A DNA stretch of 64,000 bases, from assembly GCA_964017195.1 (NCBI GenBank), contig OZ024891.1, positions 7,716,994-7,780,993 on the forward strand, read 5' to 3'. Both the position numbers and the translations under genes were made by a program. Shown in pieces: positions 11,273 to 23,959 of this stretch. The notes below the pieces were generated by a model. The model ran no database searches. It saw nothing but the letters and a program-made list of their open reading frames with translations, and was not told the origin of the DNA. Source of the DNA: Siderastrea radians. Its lineage: Eukaryota > Cnidaria > Anthozoa > Scleractinia > Rhizangiidae. The first letter of the stretch is position 1. Each line of letters opens with the position of its first letter.

Positions 11273-11799
11273 ATATTATTCATGGACTGGATTCTTATCC
11301 TCAACCATTCATGATCAGTGTCACCCAGGCCTTCCATATCACAAGCCTTGTGCCACTTTGCTGTGAGTTATGAACGTATTCGTTTATTTTCACCGATGTT
11401 TTTCGAACGCGTGCCGTTCAGTGAATTTACCTATACTTGCAAAACGTATCGAATATCATGCCCCGTTCGCTCGTAGACACCTGTTATTCAATGTCATGAC
11501 AACGGATTCTTACAAACACCTGTTATTCAATGTCATGACAAAGGCTTCTTACACCGACTTGTAAGCTAGTGAACAGCAAAGTCATTGACACTAAGGGAAG
11601 CGAAACAACTGTGCGCAAGACTTTTATGTTTTAAGATAATTTACCATAGATTCACGGCTGTGCCGAATGCTCGCAATTTCTGTTTAATTTCTTCTTCAAA
11701 AATAATAATCACTAACATTATTCTCGACATTATTCTTATGAACTTGAAAATATTAAGTTGTCGAGTCAACCGGACGTTTCAACAGTAGAGTTGGTTTTA

Positions 11800-12045
11800 G
11801 GTTACGAGCAGTCTCACTTTCCGCTCAGGGATAGTCGGGAGCGAGTGCGAAAATCGCTTGCCGTGTGCGTGTAACGTGATGTGCGTGTGTAGTGAGCCTG
11901 CTCACCTTCCTTGCTGCTAAACAAGCACGTGTGACGTTTTCACGTGGCAGGCGATTTACGTGCTCGCCCGCGTGTTCTTTTCGCTCGGCCGAGTCCGTGA
12001 ACAGAAAGTAATGTCGGCTTGCTTTTCTTGTGCTCTCGACGGTCA
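11800..12045. mobile_element. Foldback/MITE of the AGACTnCGAGnAGTCTC family (copy 1)
   Basis: Begins near GAGCAGTCTCACTTTCCGC, the same word as at 21409, 18824 and 33045. It is collinear with 33045-33345 in the other duplication copy, so it predates the duplication. The right end here lost the matching inverted word that remains at 33320-33340. Confidence 0.5.
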
Positions 12046-13816
12046 AGAACTAAAAATAGCTAAACGAAGGATGTTCATGATGGCGTTTTCACTTAAAATT
12101 TTCACTCGCAGTGATGCGCATATTGTCTCGCATAGTTAAAAGGAAAAAGTCTGAATATTACGTGTGTCAAATTGCGGGGAGAAACTAAATCGTCGGAAAG
12201 CGTATATTTCTTCCTGTAATATGAAACCCACAATAAAAGGGCTCCATACCCTCTGCTAATTGCATCTGGATTGCATCTGCAACTCCGGATTTTAAGGAAT
12301 TTTTATTTATTATTTTTTTCAGGCTCTGGTTACAACTGCGAGGGCACTCCACGTACTGATTAATTGATTCATCGGTAGGCCATCATTGCCAGTAAACAGT
12401 TAATATATTTATTCACTTTAACTCAGGCGATGTGTATTTTACCGACCAATTTTCCTTCGCTAATCTTTCCGTTAATTCGCGTGCGGAATTCGTGACATCG
12501 CGATCGAGCTACTGTTATTCTTTGCCCATCGAGGCACGTTGAAGTACCATTCATGTAGCTGTGCATCGGTATTGTCCAGTATTAGACTACAACGAAGGAG
12601 CCAACGATTGGCAAATATAAGCAACGTCCATGAATGAATTTCTTTGGATAGGTGAAATCTTGCCACTCAGACTACGATGGTTGCTTTTATCCAGTATTTA
12701 ATTCCCTTTATAGTAAGAAAAGCCATGTTTTATAAAGTCAGTACCACACTGTTAATAACCAAAGCAAAATCACTCTCTCTCTCTAAGGACAGTTGGATGA
12801 AAAACGTCAAAAGTTAATACAAACGTTTAAAGATATGGGTGACTTCTGCACCGCTCAGCACGAAAGCCTTCCCAAGAGCTTTTCTTTGACTGATCACGAG
12901 GACTCAGTATGTAATAACACCACAAACACGAAACACGGTTAAAAATGCCTCTGTCAATCAAGAGAGGTACATAAAATTTTTGTCCTTTAACAGAGACAGT
13001 GCAGAGAGTTCCAGCAAATGTCTCCATGTCATCAAAATTGAACTGGGAGAGTTGAAGACCGATCTTATGTCGTAGCTAATACACAACCTTGCTTGACAAA
13101 GAAGCGGATAAAACTTACCTTGATAGATGTCTTATTTCATCCATATTCTTGTTGTATTGTGATCTATTCATTTACATTCTATTTTTTGCGTGATCATTTG
13201 ACGTTGCTGCCGTGAACTACTGACGCAGTAGTGCGTAGCTAATGTAGGCGATCACTTTTGCATGACATTTAATTATTACCATTTCCGGTCTTAAAACTTC
13301 CTGTGCATACCTCGATGCCATACAAGTCCATAAAATGGACTAAATAAGGATAAAAATCTAAAGAAACTGAAATAAAAGCAGAATAAATTTACATCTCATG
13401 AATTATTGCCTCGTTTCAAACTTCTTTATTCCTTTTTAACAATCAATCTTTGACCGGAAATTTCAGTTTGAAGACGAAACCGGCCCAATACATCTAGTAG
13501 TTGCTGATAGTTTTCACTGAATTTTAATACGATTAGTTACTGTATTTCCGCTGCTTTTAACTGAAAATAAGGGTATGTGGTATATTTCGTGTCTTTTAAA
13601 TGAGCTACTCAGCGCACAGTCCAAACTGACGAGTAGTGAGGAAATTTCCTTTGGCAATACCGTACATTAAAAGCTCTTTTAAGCCTTCGGGAGGGCTTGT
13701 TTAAGTACGGGCCTCGTACTAAATCATAATAAACAGCACAATAAACAGTACCACAGGAATTAGGAAAGCATTGTTACTCAAAAGCTACAATCCCACGTTA
13801 GCTTTTCACCACGGAA

Positions 13817-14224
13817 GGGGGGTACTTCCTGAAAATATGGGAGGGGATGTGCGACGCACTCCTTGGAAACTTTACCCTATTTCAGACCAAACTACGTGAT
13901 TTTCCCTACCTATTTTAGATCTGACCCAGAATTCAATACCCCATTTCAGACCTGCCCAGGAACTGCTTTGGTTTGTGCAGAGATTTGAGCACGGCTTCAA
14001 ATTTCTGATATTAATCAAAACACACGTCTCGGAAAGAAAATAATAAAAAAGTAGCTTCTTTTAAAAAACCATACCCAATTCCCGACCAGATCTAACAAAC
14101 CTTAGCCTATTTCAGACCAAAATGGTCAAAATCTATACCATATTTCAGCCTAAAACGGCTCAAAAACCATAACTTTCGGGGCGGCACATACCAATCTAGC
14201 TTATATGAGGGAGTGCCCCCTGCG
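13817..14224. mobile_element. G-run-ended MITE, copy 1
   Basis: Left end GGGGGGTACTTCCTGAAAA, right end GCTTATATGAGGGAGTGCCCC. The interior has repeated 'ACCCTATTTCAGACC' words. The same element occupies the paralogous place at 37624-37962, so it was present before the segmental duplication. Confidence 0.7.
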
Positions 14225-15017
14225 GGCATTTTACCCACCGATTCAAAACGGAATCAACTTGGGCTTTTGGCTTTTGTTTGTTTGTTCACACTTAAGGAAT
14301 GGTCACGATTGCATCCACACACCCAAAAGTTGGAATCCAACATGCAAAGCACATAATTAACGGCATTACATGAAAGTTGCTGCTCCTTTGAATTGTCTCA
14401 GATGAAAATTTAATCCAAAACCCTGGGAATAATCATAAATAAACTGTATTGTATTACCTAAAATTGAATTCCTGTTTACGTTCTGTTCAATCACGTTCTC
14501 AGTTTCCGAGAAGCTGATGCCCTTTAGGACGGGGGAGTTAAAGCGGCTTAGCTTGAGTCCTGTCGACATATTAATTAAAATCCGGCTTCAAAATATATTC
14601 CGCGATCTAGAAGCAATTCAAGGTTACTGAAGTTTAGCTATGAGGAAATTGTGTAACCCTATACCATTGAGCACTCTGTGAATGTTGATACTGTTTGGCT
14701 AGTATCACCAACTTTTGATTTAGGTCATGACAGGACGGAGAAAGCGCGAACTGTAAGTACCTGCTGTTGTCCGTACAAATTCTTAGAAAACTTTTCTAAG
14801 AATTTGTGAGGGGTTTTTCAAGCGTATCTAATAGGCTTACCGCAAGGCGTCTTAATCTGCTGCTTCATGGTCGAAATGTCACTGCATCAAATGTCAACCA
14901 GAACCGCGGAGACGTAAGGACAGACTAATACATGTCATCAAGTCATAATAAAACGTGACTTGATTTTCCCATAGAGGTGTGTTACGCATCATTCAGAAGT
15001 CATCACCAGACAATTTT

Positions 15018-15211
15018 GGAAATTCGAACCAAAAACTCGAAATAGGAAATTCGAACAGGAAATAGGAAATAGGAAATAGGAAATAGGAAATAGGAAACAG
15101 GAAATAGGAAATAGGAAATAGGAAATAGGAAATAGGAAATAGGAAATAGAAAATAGGAAATAGGAAACAGGAAATAGGAACTTCGAATAGGAAATTCGAA
15201 CCAAAAACTCA
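15018..15211. repeat. 7-bp minisatellite (GGAAATA)n with flanking direct repeats
   Basis: About 22 heptamer units, with occasional GGAAACA variants. Both ends of the array carry GGAAATTCGAACCAAAAACT (15017 and 15190). Frames through it give repetitive YFLFPIS-type peptides that are artefacts of the repeat. Confidence 0.85.
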
Positions 15212-16337
15212 TTTATAAAATCTATCTGCAGCATGCTGAGACCGCTCAAGGTATAAGCAATCGAAAAATAAAAAAACAAAAATAAAAAAAACGCGACGAA
15301 AAGCAAAATAATGACGCTTGTTCTGTTCGTTGGATGCGACTAGTATTTGACTGTTGACTTTTGTACATTATTATTTGTCACCGGATGCCAGTAACCAAAA
15401 GGATCAATGAAGTGTTTTCTTGCAGTTTCTGGTTTCATTTTCTTGAGAAACGATGCGATGTCACAAATGGTTGTTAAACGCTGATTTCAGTGGTTATTTT
15501 CCTTCCAATTCTTGGTTTTCACTGTCACGCCATAAAAAATTAAAATCAAACGGCAATTGATGAAAGAAGCCAAGAAATTGCAATGTTATAAAGGATACAC
15601 AACTAAACAACTTCACCAAGTCTCAGATATGCATGGTATTCCGTTGTTGAGTTATTTGGCGAAACGTTCGACTGAAATTTGTAGAGCTCAGTATGGAAAC
15701 GCCATGTTGGTGTCCCTCGGAGGGGCACAAACATGGCCGCCGGAAATCAATGAAAACATCTGGAATTCACTTCTGCTCTTCCAGTGATTACTTTTCCCTC
15801 GTGAACTACTATACAACCACATTAATTTCTCTCCTAATTCTTGAACTGTCCAAACTGCTAAAAATCATAAGGAGAGCTCTTTTTTGCACAGGAGAAAGCT
15901 TCGTCACGGACGCTGTGTTGGTGTCACGTAGGGTGAAAAGCCAGAAATGTAATATTCTGTATTTTCAAAACGAAAGACGCCACCGAGCTGAAAACTTGTG
16001 AAAAGATATATTTTTAAAGTCATCTTCAACCTGGTAGGGATATAAAATCTGAAGACCTCGCGATTTATGATTTTAGAATCTTATGACGTCACGTGAAATA
16101 GATCGATACCGTCAGTGCACTCGTTTCCGAAGCTTAAAAGCGATGTGATTAGATTGACTTTATACTTGAAGTCTGGGAATCGACATCTTGTTTTCGTTTT
16201 GTATCAAACAATGGGATAAATTCAAACTAGATTACAGTGAACAAGATTAGAAAAATCTTCCCTGCTGTCCTTTACAAAAGTCTCGCGTAGTGGACTCTGT
16301 TAAGTTGAATCTGTATGTAAGCCGCGCAAAATCATTA

Positions 16338-17268
16338 GGGAAGGTACGTTTTTTCTTGGGGGGGGGGAGGGCTGGGGCCTCAGAGGGGAGGATCATCAGT
16401 GAAAGTGAGCACCAAAAGGGGAGGGCCATACCTCATGTGAGCTATTCAAGGGAGGGTCACACATCTTTTCCGGAATTTTTTAATGAGAATTTTTGTGATG
16501 TTGCTTTCCATTTTTGTTACAGATTAAGTTTTTGTTTTCACCTACTTTGATTTAATTTGGTGTTTTGTTATAGGTACTAGGTTGCATTTGTACAAGTATA
16601 TTATGCCATGGCACATAGTTTTTCTCGGAGGACTCGTGTCCTTTTGCGTCCGTATCGAGAAGTACTTGACTCAGGTATCGTTTCTTCAGCCTCTTGCTGT
16701 TGGCTATCCCCTGCCTGATCTCCTGAGTTGTTTAGTTCTGAAGAGTTACTAGTAGATCCAACAATGCGCTTTACCCTGTCGGAAATGTAGGAAATATTTG
16801 TTTTTGAGAGGCAGATTTCGCATGCTGAACAAATAAACCTTTCTGTTAAAATAACCAACAGCAATACCGGCTAGTCGGAGAAAGAAGCGCGTGTATTTTC
16901 CCTTAGATATTTTATGTTGAAAACTTTTATAATACTCAAATACTTCCATATTCAAACTTCAGCTATAAAACGTAAATATCCCACACTGATTGTTCGCATT
17001 TTCTTTGTTTCAGCGTGCACACATTCAATATCGACATATATTCATATTCAAACACTTTACGTTCACAAGCGAAACGTTCTGAGGTTTCTACAGCATGGAA
17101 CATACCATGTAGTAGTGAGGGGAGGGTCGCACTTTTGTCAGTCACCTAAAGGTGGGGGGTCAGGAGTGTTTTCATTAAAACGCAAGGGAGGGCCAACACC
17201 TTTTTGGGAAAAAAATCCCAAAATTCCCCAGCCCTTCCCCCCCCCCCCAAGAAAAAACGTACCTTCCC
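16338..17268. mobile_element. PIF/Harbinger-like non-autonomous element
   Basis: Termini GGGAAGGTACGTTTTTTCTT are inverted at both ends (about 30 bp including the G/C run), flanked by TTA at 16335-16337 and 17269-17271. A 3-bp TWA target duplication is typical of PIF/Harbinger. The interior has an open frame at 16601-16864 (-) with a Cys pair (CSACEIC) and a basic C-terminus (RYGRKRTRVLRE) that I do not recognise. No DDE nuclease is seen. Confidence 0.65.
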
Positions 17269-17562
17269 TTACCGGTATAATTGTAGCTGCTAGCTCAGTA
17301 GTCTTGTCGGCATGGGAAAATATTAGAGGGCTACAAGAACTGAACAAAGCCACATGTCCGGTATATGAGAGACGACCCCACATGTTCGATCTGTAATTCT
17401 CTGAATTTAACAGCGTTGTTATTTATCTCAGACATGGCTTGGTTGCATTTAAGATTTCGTCGACTCATTACAGCTATAAATCATTGCTAATCACAAAAGC
17501 GAAGTTACATGAATTACATGCCAGGTTTTTCGCGCCACTATTTTGGATCGGCTTCGATCAGC

Positions 17563-18262
17563 AGGGGCGTTCCCAGACATTTTTTGGCAGTACAGTACGC
17601 ACAAAGTCAGATTGATTACTTAGGGACGGATTATTAGAAAAGATATTGAAGTGTTGGGGGGGGGGGGGATTTTCCAGCTGCACGAATTTTTTGTTGACAT
17701 TTCCCTTGTAGGAAAATATATTTTTTCCGTATGCAGCAACTTTTTTCTGGGCTACTCGTTGTGTATGAACTTTTTCACTCAATTTTCTGTTGCATGAATT
17801 TTTTTGTACTTTGCTCGCTCCCCCCCCTCCCCCCCCATAACTTTTCTAATGGTCCTTCCCTTAGCCGAAGGGAAAAAAACATAGTTACAGATTATGATTA
17901 CAGTCAGAAAAAACATTATTTCAATCGTATTGTCGTTCTCGCATAATAACAAAGGCTACAGCTAATTTCGTTTTCCAGCAGTGTTTGTATCTCCTGTTAT
18001 ACAATTGCAAGCACTCATATCAGTTTTACTTGAAAGTACAAGACGAAGAGAGAATATAATACGTCCGGGCACACTTCTCCGTACTATGAAGTGTGTTGAA
18101 GAAAATGCCAATACTGAAATTGCACAACATTACCTTATCTACTTATACTTGAGTTCTAACTTCCACTTCTATATTATAAGCCGTCAAATAGAAAAATATC
18201 ATATTAAAGGCGAGAAATTCTGGTACGCATTTGCGTATTTCGCGTAAAGGCAGGAACGCCCC
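17563..18262. mobile_element. hAT-like MITE
   Basis: 700 bp with ends AGGGGCGTTCC and GGAACGCCCC. It is flanked by an 8-bp duplication, CGATCAGC (17555-17562) and CGATCAGT (18263-18270), one mismatch. It contains G and C homopolymers and no transposase. Confidence 0.65.
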
Positions 18263-18739
18263 CGATCAGTGATCAGTGCTCAATAAAAGCACTATGATGT
18301 CTACAATTTCGGCGGGAATTTGTGTGGACCGAACAAACGCAAAACAGCATTGTATGACAAGTTGGATACCAAATTTATTTATTAAAATTAATTTTAGCTA
18401 ATCCACATTAATTTGTTTACAAGGTCTGGTTGCAGTAAGATGTTAAGGAAACAATCAGACGAAATGTAGTGTTTGAAATCGGCTTTGCTTTTTCGGTCTA
18501 TTAAACAAGTCAGACGATGGAAGAGGCACCTCTTCTGTTAGAAGGACTGTCCACTAAATTGACAGTATTTTTGCCACTTACTAACTCTGATTTATGGAAA
18601 GATATTTGAAATTTCAGTTATTGCAATGTCCAGTTTGCCAGTCCATAATTTAGTTAATACAGGCTAATCCCTCTGAGTAACATTTCGAGTCTTCTCAGCT
18701 CTCACAGGAGTAACGTTTAATTAAGCAAAAATATGGAAG

Positions 18740-19870
18740 AGTTGAAACTCAGTTGAAGAATATTTGTTTTTTTGTGACGGTAGCAACCACCCCTGCTCTT
18801 AAGATGACTCATCTTTCGCTAGCATAGACTGCAAGAAGTCTCTAATTTTGGCGATGGCGATCGTGGGGCGGGCGAAATACACACACGCACGGGCGCGAAA
18901 TTTGGAGGCGACGCGACGCGAAGGGAGCGCCGAAAATTAGATCTCATTTTCGGCGCTCCCTTCGCGTCACGTCGCCTCGAAATTTCGCGCGCGCGCGTGT
19001 GTGTATTTCGCCCACCCCACAATCGCCATCGCCAAAATTAGAGACTACTCGCAGTCTATCACTAGCAGGGCTGCCAAGATGTCACATCTTTTGCCAGTTT
19101 GTGTTTGCTGTTGTCACAAGAAACATGTAGCAGTTGATAAAAAGCAAAAAAAAGCAACAACGACGACAAACAAACAAACAAACAAACATATGATAATAAT
19201 GACCCGTCTGTGAATAAGAAACGAAAGCTATGGTTACAAAGCCTTTGTGCTCAGATAATTTCTTGAAACAATTTGTCAGCCTACTCGGCCACAGTAAACA
19301 GAGTTAAGGACGAGAGCGGCCTGCATAACTAAGTCTCGAACTGGCAAAATGAACATAGAAATATTTAAAAAGTTCAAAGCATCGACCTTTAGTCGGAAAG
19401 CAGCTTTTAGCGAAATACGTGATCAACCTGAGCCATAAATAGTCTTCTCACTTCTCATAGCAATTAAGTTTGAGAAAAAAAACAAAAACAAAAACAAAAA
19501 CAAAAAAAAAAGGAAGAGTTGAAACCCTGGTTGAAACTCAATCAGCGGAAGACTGTTTGTTTCTTTGTGACGGTAACAAACATTCCTGCTTTTAAGATGA
19601 CACATCTTTTATTAGCGGGGCTGCCAAGATGATACATCTTTTGCCAGTTTTTGTTTGCTGCTGTCACGAGAAATAAATGTCGCTACACCAAGAGCAGTTG
19701 GTAAAAACAAAACAAAAAACACACACACAAGAAAAACAGAACAACAACAACTATGACCCGGCCGAGAAGAGAGCGAAAAGGCTATGGCTGAAAACCCTTT
19801 GTATTAGGAAACTGTCTTCAAACAATTTGGCAGCCTACTAAGACAGTTAAGTAGACTTTACTTAAGAACG
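18740..19870. repeat. Local tandem duplication (unit about 0.55 kb)
   Basis: 18740-18823 plus 19060-19300 matches 19535-19870. Shared words include TGTGACGGTARCAA, TAAGATGACWCATCTTT and GGGCTGCCAAGATG. The first unit is split by the foldback at 18824-19059, and the second is its empty site. Confidence 0.65.
18824..19059. mobile_element. Foldback element inserted in the tandem duplication
   Basis: Nearly its whole length is one palindrome: ATAGACTGCAAGAAGTCTC ... GAGACTACTCGCAGTCTAT, with arms of about 110 bp and a centre near GATCTCAT. The flanks CTAGC repeat on both sides, and the second tandem unit (19605-19615) shows the uninterrupted site. It is a relative of 21409-21578 and 33045-33345. 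Confidence 0.7.
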
Positions 19871-20422
19871 TACACTGCAATGACAGCCAAATTTTGTTTC
19901 GCCCTTGAACGTTGTTTTCTCCACGCTTGGTACTGGTCACATGTATTTGCTACGAGTTCTCATTTGCTCATTTGATTGTCTGCATCTTGTAATTGGTTTG
20001 GTTTTAGTATATGATACCTGATTGTTTTGAAATTTGTCCTTCCTTAACGCCATGCCAGAGCTAGCTAGTGAAAAACTGTGTCAAAGTAAATAAAAGAAGT
20101 TGAAACCCGGTGGGTTCACTCCCACCCAGTATGGTGTGTTCAATGACCCTAATCCGCCCAGCAAGTCTCGGATAAAAGCCAAGAAATGTTTGGTTTGCAA
20201 CTTGCCAAAAAGCGACAGGGGGGGGGGGGAGGTTTTTCCTCACGGCTGCTCGTGTTCATCGTGCGCTTTTCGTTTGTCAGTAAAGCAGTGATAGAAGTTC
20301 GCTGAGTCTTGGGAGATGTTTCCCGCTTGCTCAATATCAGGATCAGAAAGAACTACATTTGAAGGCTTATGTTACGAATATACATGCATCAAAGAGGGTT
20401 CACCACGTGCAGTATATGTAAG

Positions 20423-20562
20423 GGTTAGACAATGAACGCGAGTGTTCTATGGGATATAGTGTCCCGAGCAAAGATAGAATGCCACGAGGCCGCAGGCCGA
20501 GTGGCATTCTATCTTGCGAGGGACGCTATATCCCATAGGACACGAGCGTTCATTGTCTAACC
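20423..20562. repeat. 140-bp palindrome
   Basis: Arms GTTAGACAATGAACGCGAGT ... ACGAGCGTTCATTGTCTAAC around a centre CACGAGGCCGCAGGCCGAGTG. The same central motif (GAGGCCGCAGGCCGAGT) occurs in the palindrome at 30948-31042, so the two share a family. Confidence 0.75.
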
Positions 20563-20564
20563 GT

Positions 20565-21395
20565 CTTAGAACATGGTCACACCCACGAAGAATTGCGTTT
20601 TTGCGTGCAGATTGTAGTTTTGGATTTTAATTTTTTAGTTCTCTCCTTGAAATCACGTTGCTATTTTGTTTACGATATTTTCGCTATTGTACAAACGCAT
20701 TTGAGTTGCAATGTTTCACTGAGAGTGCTTCGCCGCGCAGCTTATCGCAGTTGATGCATAAACAGCCATGAGCCAATACACAGAAATTGAGGGACTCGAG
20801 GCACTGATTGCCCCACAAGATTTACTAGACTTACACTGGTGAAAGCAGTCTTCGACGCGCTACAACCACCGGCACCAGCAAGTGGGGAACCCGCAGGGAA
20901 AGCCAAGAGACCAAAGACAAGTTCAAGTACAACACTCGTAGTCCGGCAAACGCGGAGAAACAAGTCTGTCCTCCTATTTCAATTAAGGTCTGAAAATTTC
21001 TTATTTCATGTAAAGCTGTAAAGTAATGGTTTTTCTTTCGATCTGCCGTTTGCTTTGCTATGACAAGGTTGCATCTTTTGTTGTTTTTTGACATCGCCGT
21101 TGAAGCTGTTGTTTTTATGGATTTAGTTATAAATATTCACAGAGAATTTGTGTATTCATTAGTAGTTTCTACTTAGTCATTAGTATGCTCTATATAGAGC
21201 ATACTAATGAGGCTTCCAAACAAAGGAAAACAGTGCCTCATTAGTATGCTCTATATAGAATGCAGAATTTTACCCCGCAATTTCCCTGTGCTTCAAAAGC
21301 CCCCGCCACTTTACATAATTTAAGACAGTTTATGGAATATAGAGCATCGAAATGCTGGACACTGATTGGCTGAGTGGGTGTGACCATGTTCTAAG
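20565..21395. mobile_element. Non-autonomous DNA element with 22-bp TIRs
   Basis: Ends CTTAGAACATGGTCACACCC and GGGTGTGACCATGTTCTAAG are perfectly inverted. At 20767 (+) an ATG opens MSQYTEIEGLEALIAPQDLL and then stops. A later frame (20839-) continues with AVFDALQPPAPASGEPAG. This looks like a broken first exon of an element-encoded protein, family unknown. It also holds a small palindrome ATTAGTATGCTCTATATAGA (21179-21209). Confidence 0.6.
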
Positions 21396-21408
21396 TTGAA
21401 ATTCAGTT

Positions 21409-21578
21409 ATAGACTACGAGCAGTCTCTCTTTCCGCTTAGGGATAGTCTCACTACACTAGCGGCTCGACACGCCCGTCACGTTTCAACCCCGCAGGCGAT
21501 TTCGCGGTCGCTCGCCCGCTTGCTCGTTTTCCTCGACTGTCCCTGTCAGAGCGGAAAGAGAGACTTCCTGTAGTCTAA
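21409..21578. mobile_element. Foldback MITE, AGACTACGAGCAGTCTC family
   Basis: Left end ATAGACTACGAGCAGTCTC, right end GAGACTTCCTGTAGTCTA, about 170 bp with no coding potential. It is a shorter relative of 18824-19059. Confidence 0.65.
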
Positions 21579-22890
21579 TTCAGTTTAAAAATGATTTGTG
21601 GAAGCGAAACATTTTTCATAAAATCTAAGAATGCGGTTCAAACTTGCAACTGAAGAAGGTGACAAGAATCACAGACGCATTGACTGAGTCTTTTAAAACT
21701 CACGCGAGAATATTTATACAGACATACGCTGAGCAAGCACAAATCGAGTTTCGCCCGTACCAGTTGATAGGTTTCTGTACATATTTAGAACTTTCGGAGA
21801 AACTAAAAATAGCAGACATTGCAAATTAAATAAATAAAATAAGACACTGAAAACTGAAGTTTTCGAAATAGTGAGAACATTACATCAGTTGGAAGGGAAT
21901 AAACGCAGCTTGTGATCATTCCTGTAGGGATTGTACAATGATACATTTTGGGGCGCACAGTTACACACTCGTTGTGCTCGGCTCAATGCAAAAGCGAGGC
22001 ACGTTTTCTCGCGGCAGGCGGTTTTTACAAATCAAAATCAAATAACTTTATTATAGTCTCAATCGCTCGCACACTCGCACACATATATTTTTGCTCAAAA
22101 AACCTGTGTTGAAAAGCCAGAGACACTGCTCCTTGTTTTTGTTGATCGCAACAGGATAACAAAGAACCTCATGTTTTTCTTTCCATTCTTCGAGAGCTTA
22201 GTTTTACCCCTTGTCTGCAAAATCGAAAAGTTTACTAACAGGATGGACGGAAATCCGCGTGAATTATTGAGAGACATTAGATCACCTCCTCTGATACGCC
22301 TTGATTTACGCTTTGTTAGCCTCCAAGAATAGTCGGAGGATAAATAACGAGGATAAATTCGAAATCGAACACAGCTTTGCCTTAGAAAACAATTTCATCG
22401 GCTAGCGAAGGGGTGAAAAGCTCTGCGTGAAACGATACTTACAGTTAACGCCTTATCCGTCCTCTCATGCATGTTAGAGTTCTTGGCTATTGACGAAAGA
22501 AGTGGATAAGACACTTGACAAAAATAGCGCTTAGTCCTGGCTTAGTACCTCTATTTTCTTACTACGACTTCAAGAGCGTTGGTAGTAAAAGGGTAATAAA
22601 TTTCTTAGCACTCTCCCTATTCAATGTTGTACCGCAGAAAAGCTCGACCTCTGTGGAACAAAAACAACATTGTTTGGGGGAAGGGACGGGGATATGAAAC
22701 ATAGAGAGGGCATTAATCGGTTGGCGCTAAGTGTAGATTTATTTACTTTTAAACTAGATTTGCTATAGGCTACCAAAACCGGTAACAATGCTACTTAGTA
22801 ACAAAGGACACTTGAACAAAATTCTGTGGCTTTGGTCAAATGCAGATTTCAGCCCTTCAACCCACCAAGACACGGTTTCCAACATAAAAA

Positions 22891-22946
22891 AGGTAGGTAG
22901 GTAGGGTAGGTAGGTAGGTAGGTAGGTAGGTAGGTGGGTGGGTAAG
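22891..22946. repeat. (GTAG)n microsatellite
   Basis: About 13 tetranucleotide units. The orthologous position in copy 2 (39308-39370) has the same repeat with a different unit number. Confidence 0.9.
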
Positions 22947-23120
22947 TAAACTTTATTTATGCACGGTAAAGCCTCGAGTAAATTGGGTGTATGGGGCGGG
23001 GGAGGGGAGGGGTCCAAATGACAACTTCAAAGTCAAAAAGTGATAGATCGACCAGCTTTATATTAGCTTTATATATTTGTCGATAAGATTTGACTCCTGG
23101 TATACTTGCATTTGGCCTAT

Positions 23121-23153
23121 TGATCATCATCATCATCATCATCATCATCATCT
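23121..23153. repeat. (ATC)n microsatellite
   Basis: Eleven trinucleotide units. The paralogous tract at 39538-39619 is longer and changes orientation midway. Confidence 0.9.
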
Positions 23154-23780
23154 ATTGAACATCACACACGTTGGGAAGTGGTTTGGAACTCTGGATCGCT
23201 CCCTCCCCCCACCCCTAGATCCGTCTAGAGGACATGCATGTTTTGGATTCGGCATAGATGGTTGAAATAGAATAGCCTTTAACTGACTGGCCAAATATTA
23301 ATTGTTCAGTCTGTCTGCTAGCAGGCTGAGAAACGAATATCCTCTTTAACTGAATGGTGAGGTCTCATCATAAAAAATCAGTTCATCTCTTGTATGAAAT
23401 GTTTGCATGTTCGCATGTGTTCACTGGTCGTAGTTGAGAAATATCAACTTTCAAACAAAAATTGAACAGTCATTCATTCAGGCCCTCAATTTGAAAGGAT
23501 TTCTGAGAATTACATAACTTCAAACTGTATTAGAATTTAGCATTAGCTCTATTTAACGCTATATATTGATCATGACGTACCCTTATGTTATCTGTTCTTA
23601 TCACGAGAACGCTTCTGTGGACAAAACATTCTTAACTCCTAGACTAGATGTATATTTTATTTCTTAGTTATAAACGGAACGGACGGTGTAATCTTCGGGT
23701 GTACGTTGTTAATTTAGTGGACTAGGGGCATTATACGAGGAGTTTCCTTTCTTTTCTTTTAACCAAAAGACTACAGAATT

Positions 23781-23959
23781 CCATCCTTCAGTCTCCGCTG
23801 TCCTTCTCGTGCCATTTCCCACTGTCATTCTCGTCCCATTCCCCACTGCCATTTTCGTCACCTGGAAATGCGGAGCTACGTAAGCATTGCTGTTTCTCAG
23901 AGGTGGGTCATGGCGCCTTCATGAATGTGAAGATGTGGAAATCGCTGCTGTTTGCTCGT
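23781..23959 (-). pseudogene. Ig-receptor gene 2, cytoplasmic-tail exon (frameshifted)
   Basis: The acceptor CTGTTGCAG and first codons give TSKQQRFPHLHIHEGAM, matching the gene 3 tail (40051-40206). One base is missing in ATGACCCACCTCTGA relative to gene 3, which gives an immediate stop. The 3' part has one more copy of the 24-nt repeat that encodes MTVGNGTR-type sequence in gene 3. Confidence 0.7.

Larger units (their letters stand above)
14735..22465. other. Copy-1-specific block of about 7.7 kb, transposon-rich
   Basis: Absent from the other duplication copy, where 38940-38965 joins the flanks directly. It contains a minisatellite, a PIF/Harbinger-like element, a hAT-like MITE, foldbacks and a Crypton-like MITE. 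It has no host gene that I can support. It is either a large compound insertion here or a deletion in copy 2. Confidence 0.6.

Noticed and set aside
14989..15306. Open frames with repeated YFLFPIS units, resembling a membrane protein
   Set aside because: Direct translation of a 7-bp minisatellite in a frame without stops.
16914..17396. 160-residue open frame (+)
   Set aside because: Runs through the C-run terminus of the PIF/Harbinger-like element. Low-complexity proline segment, no domain.
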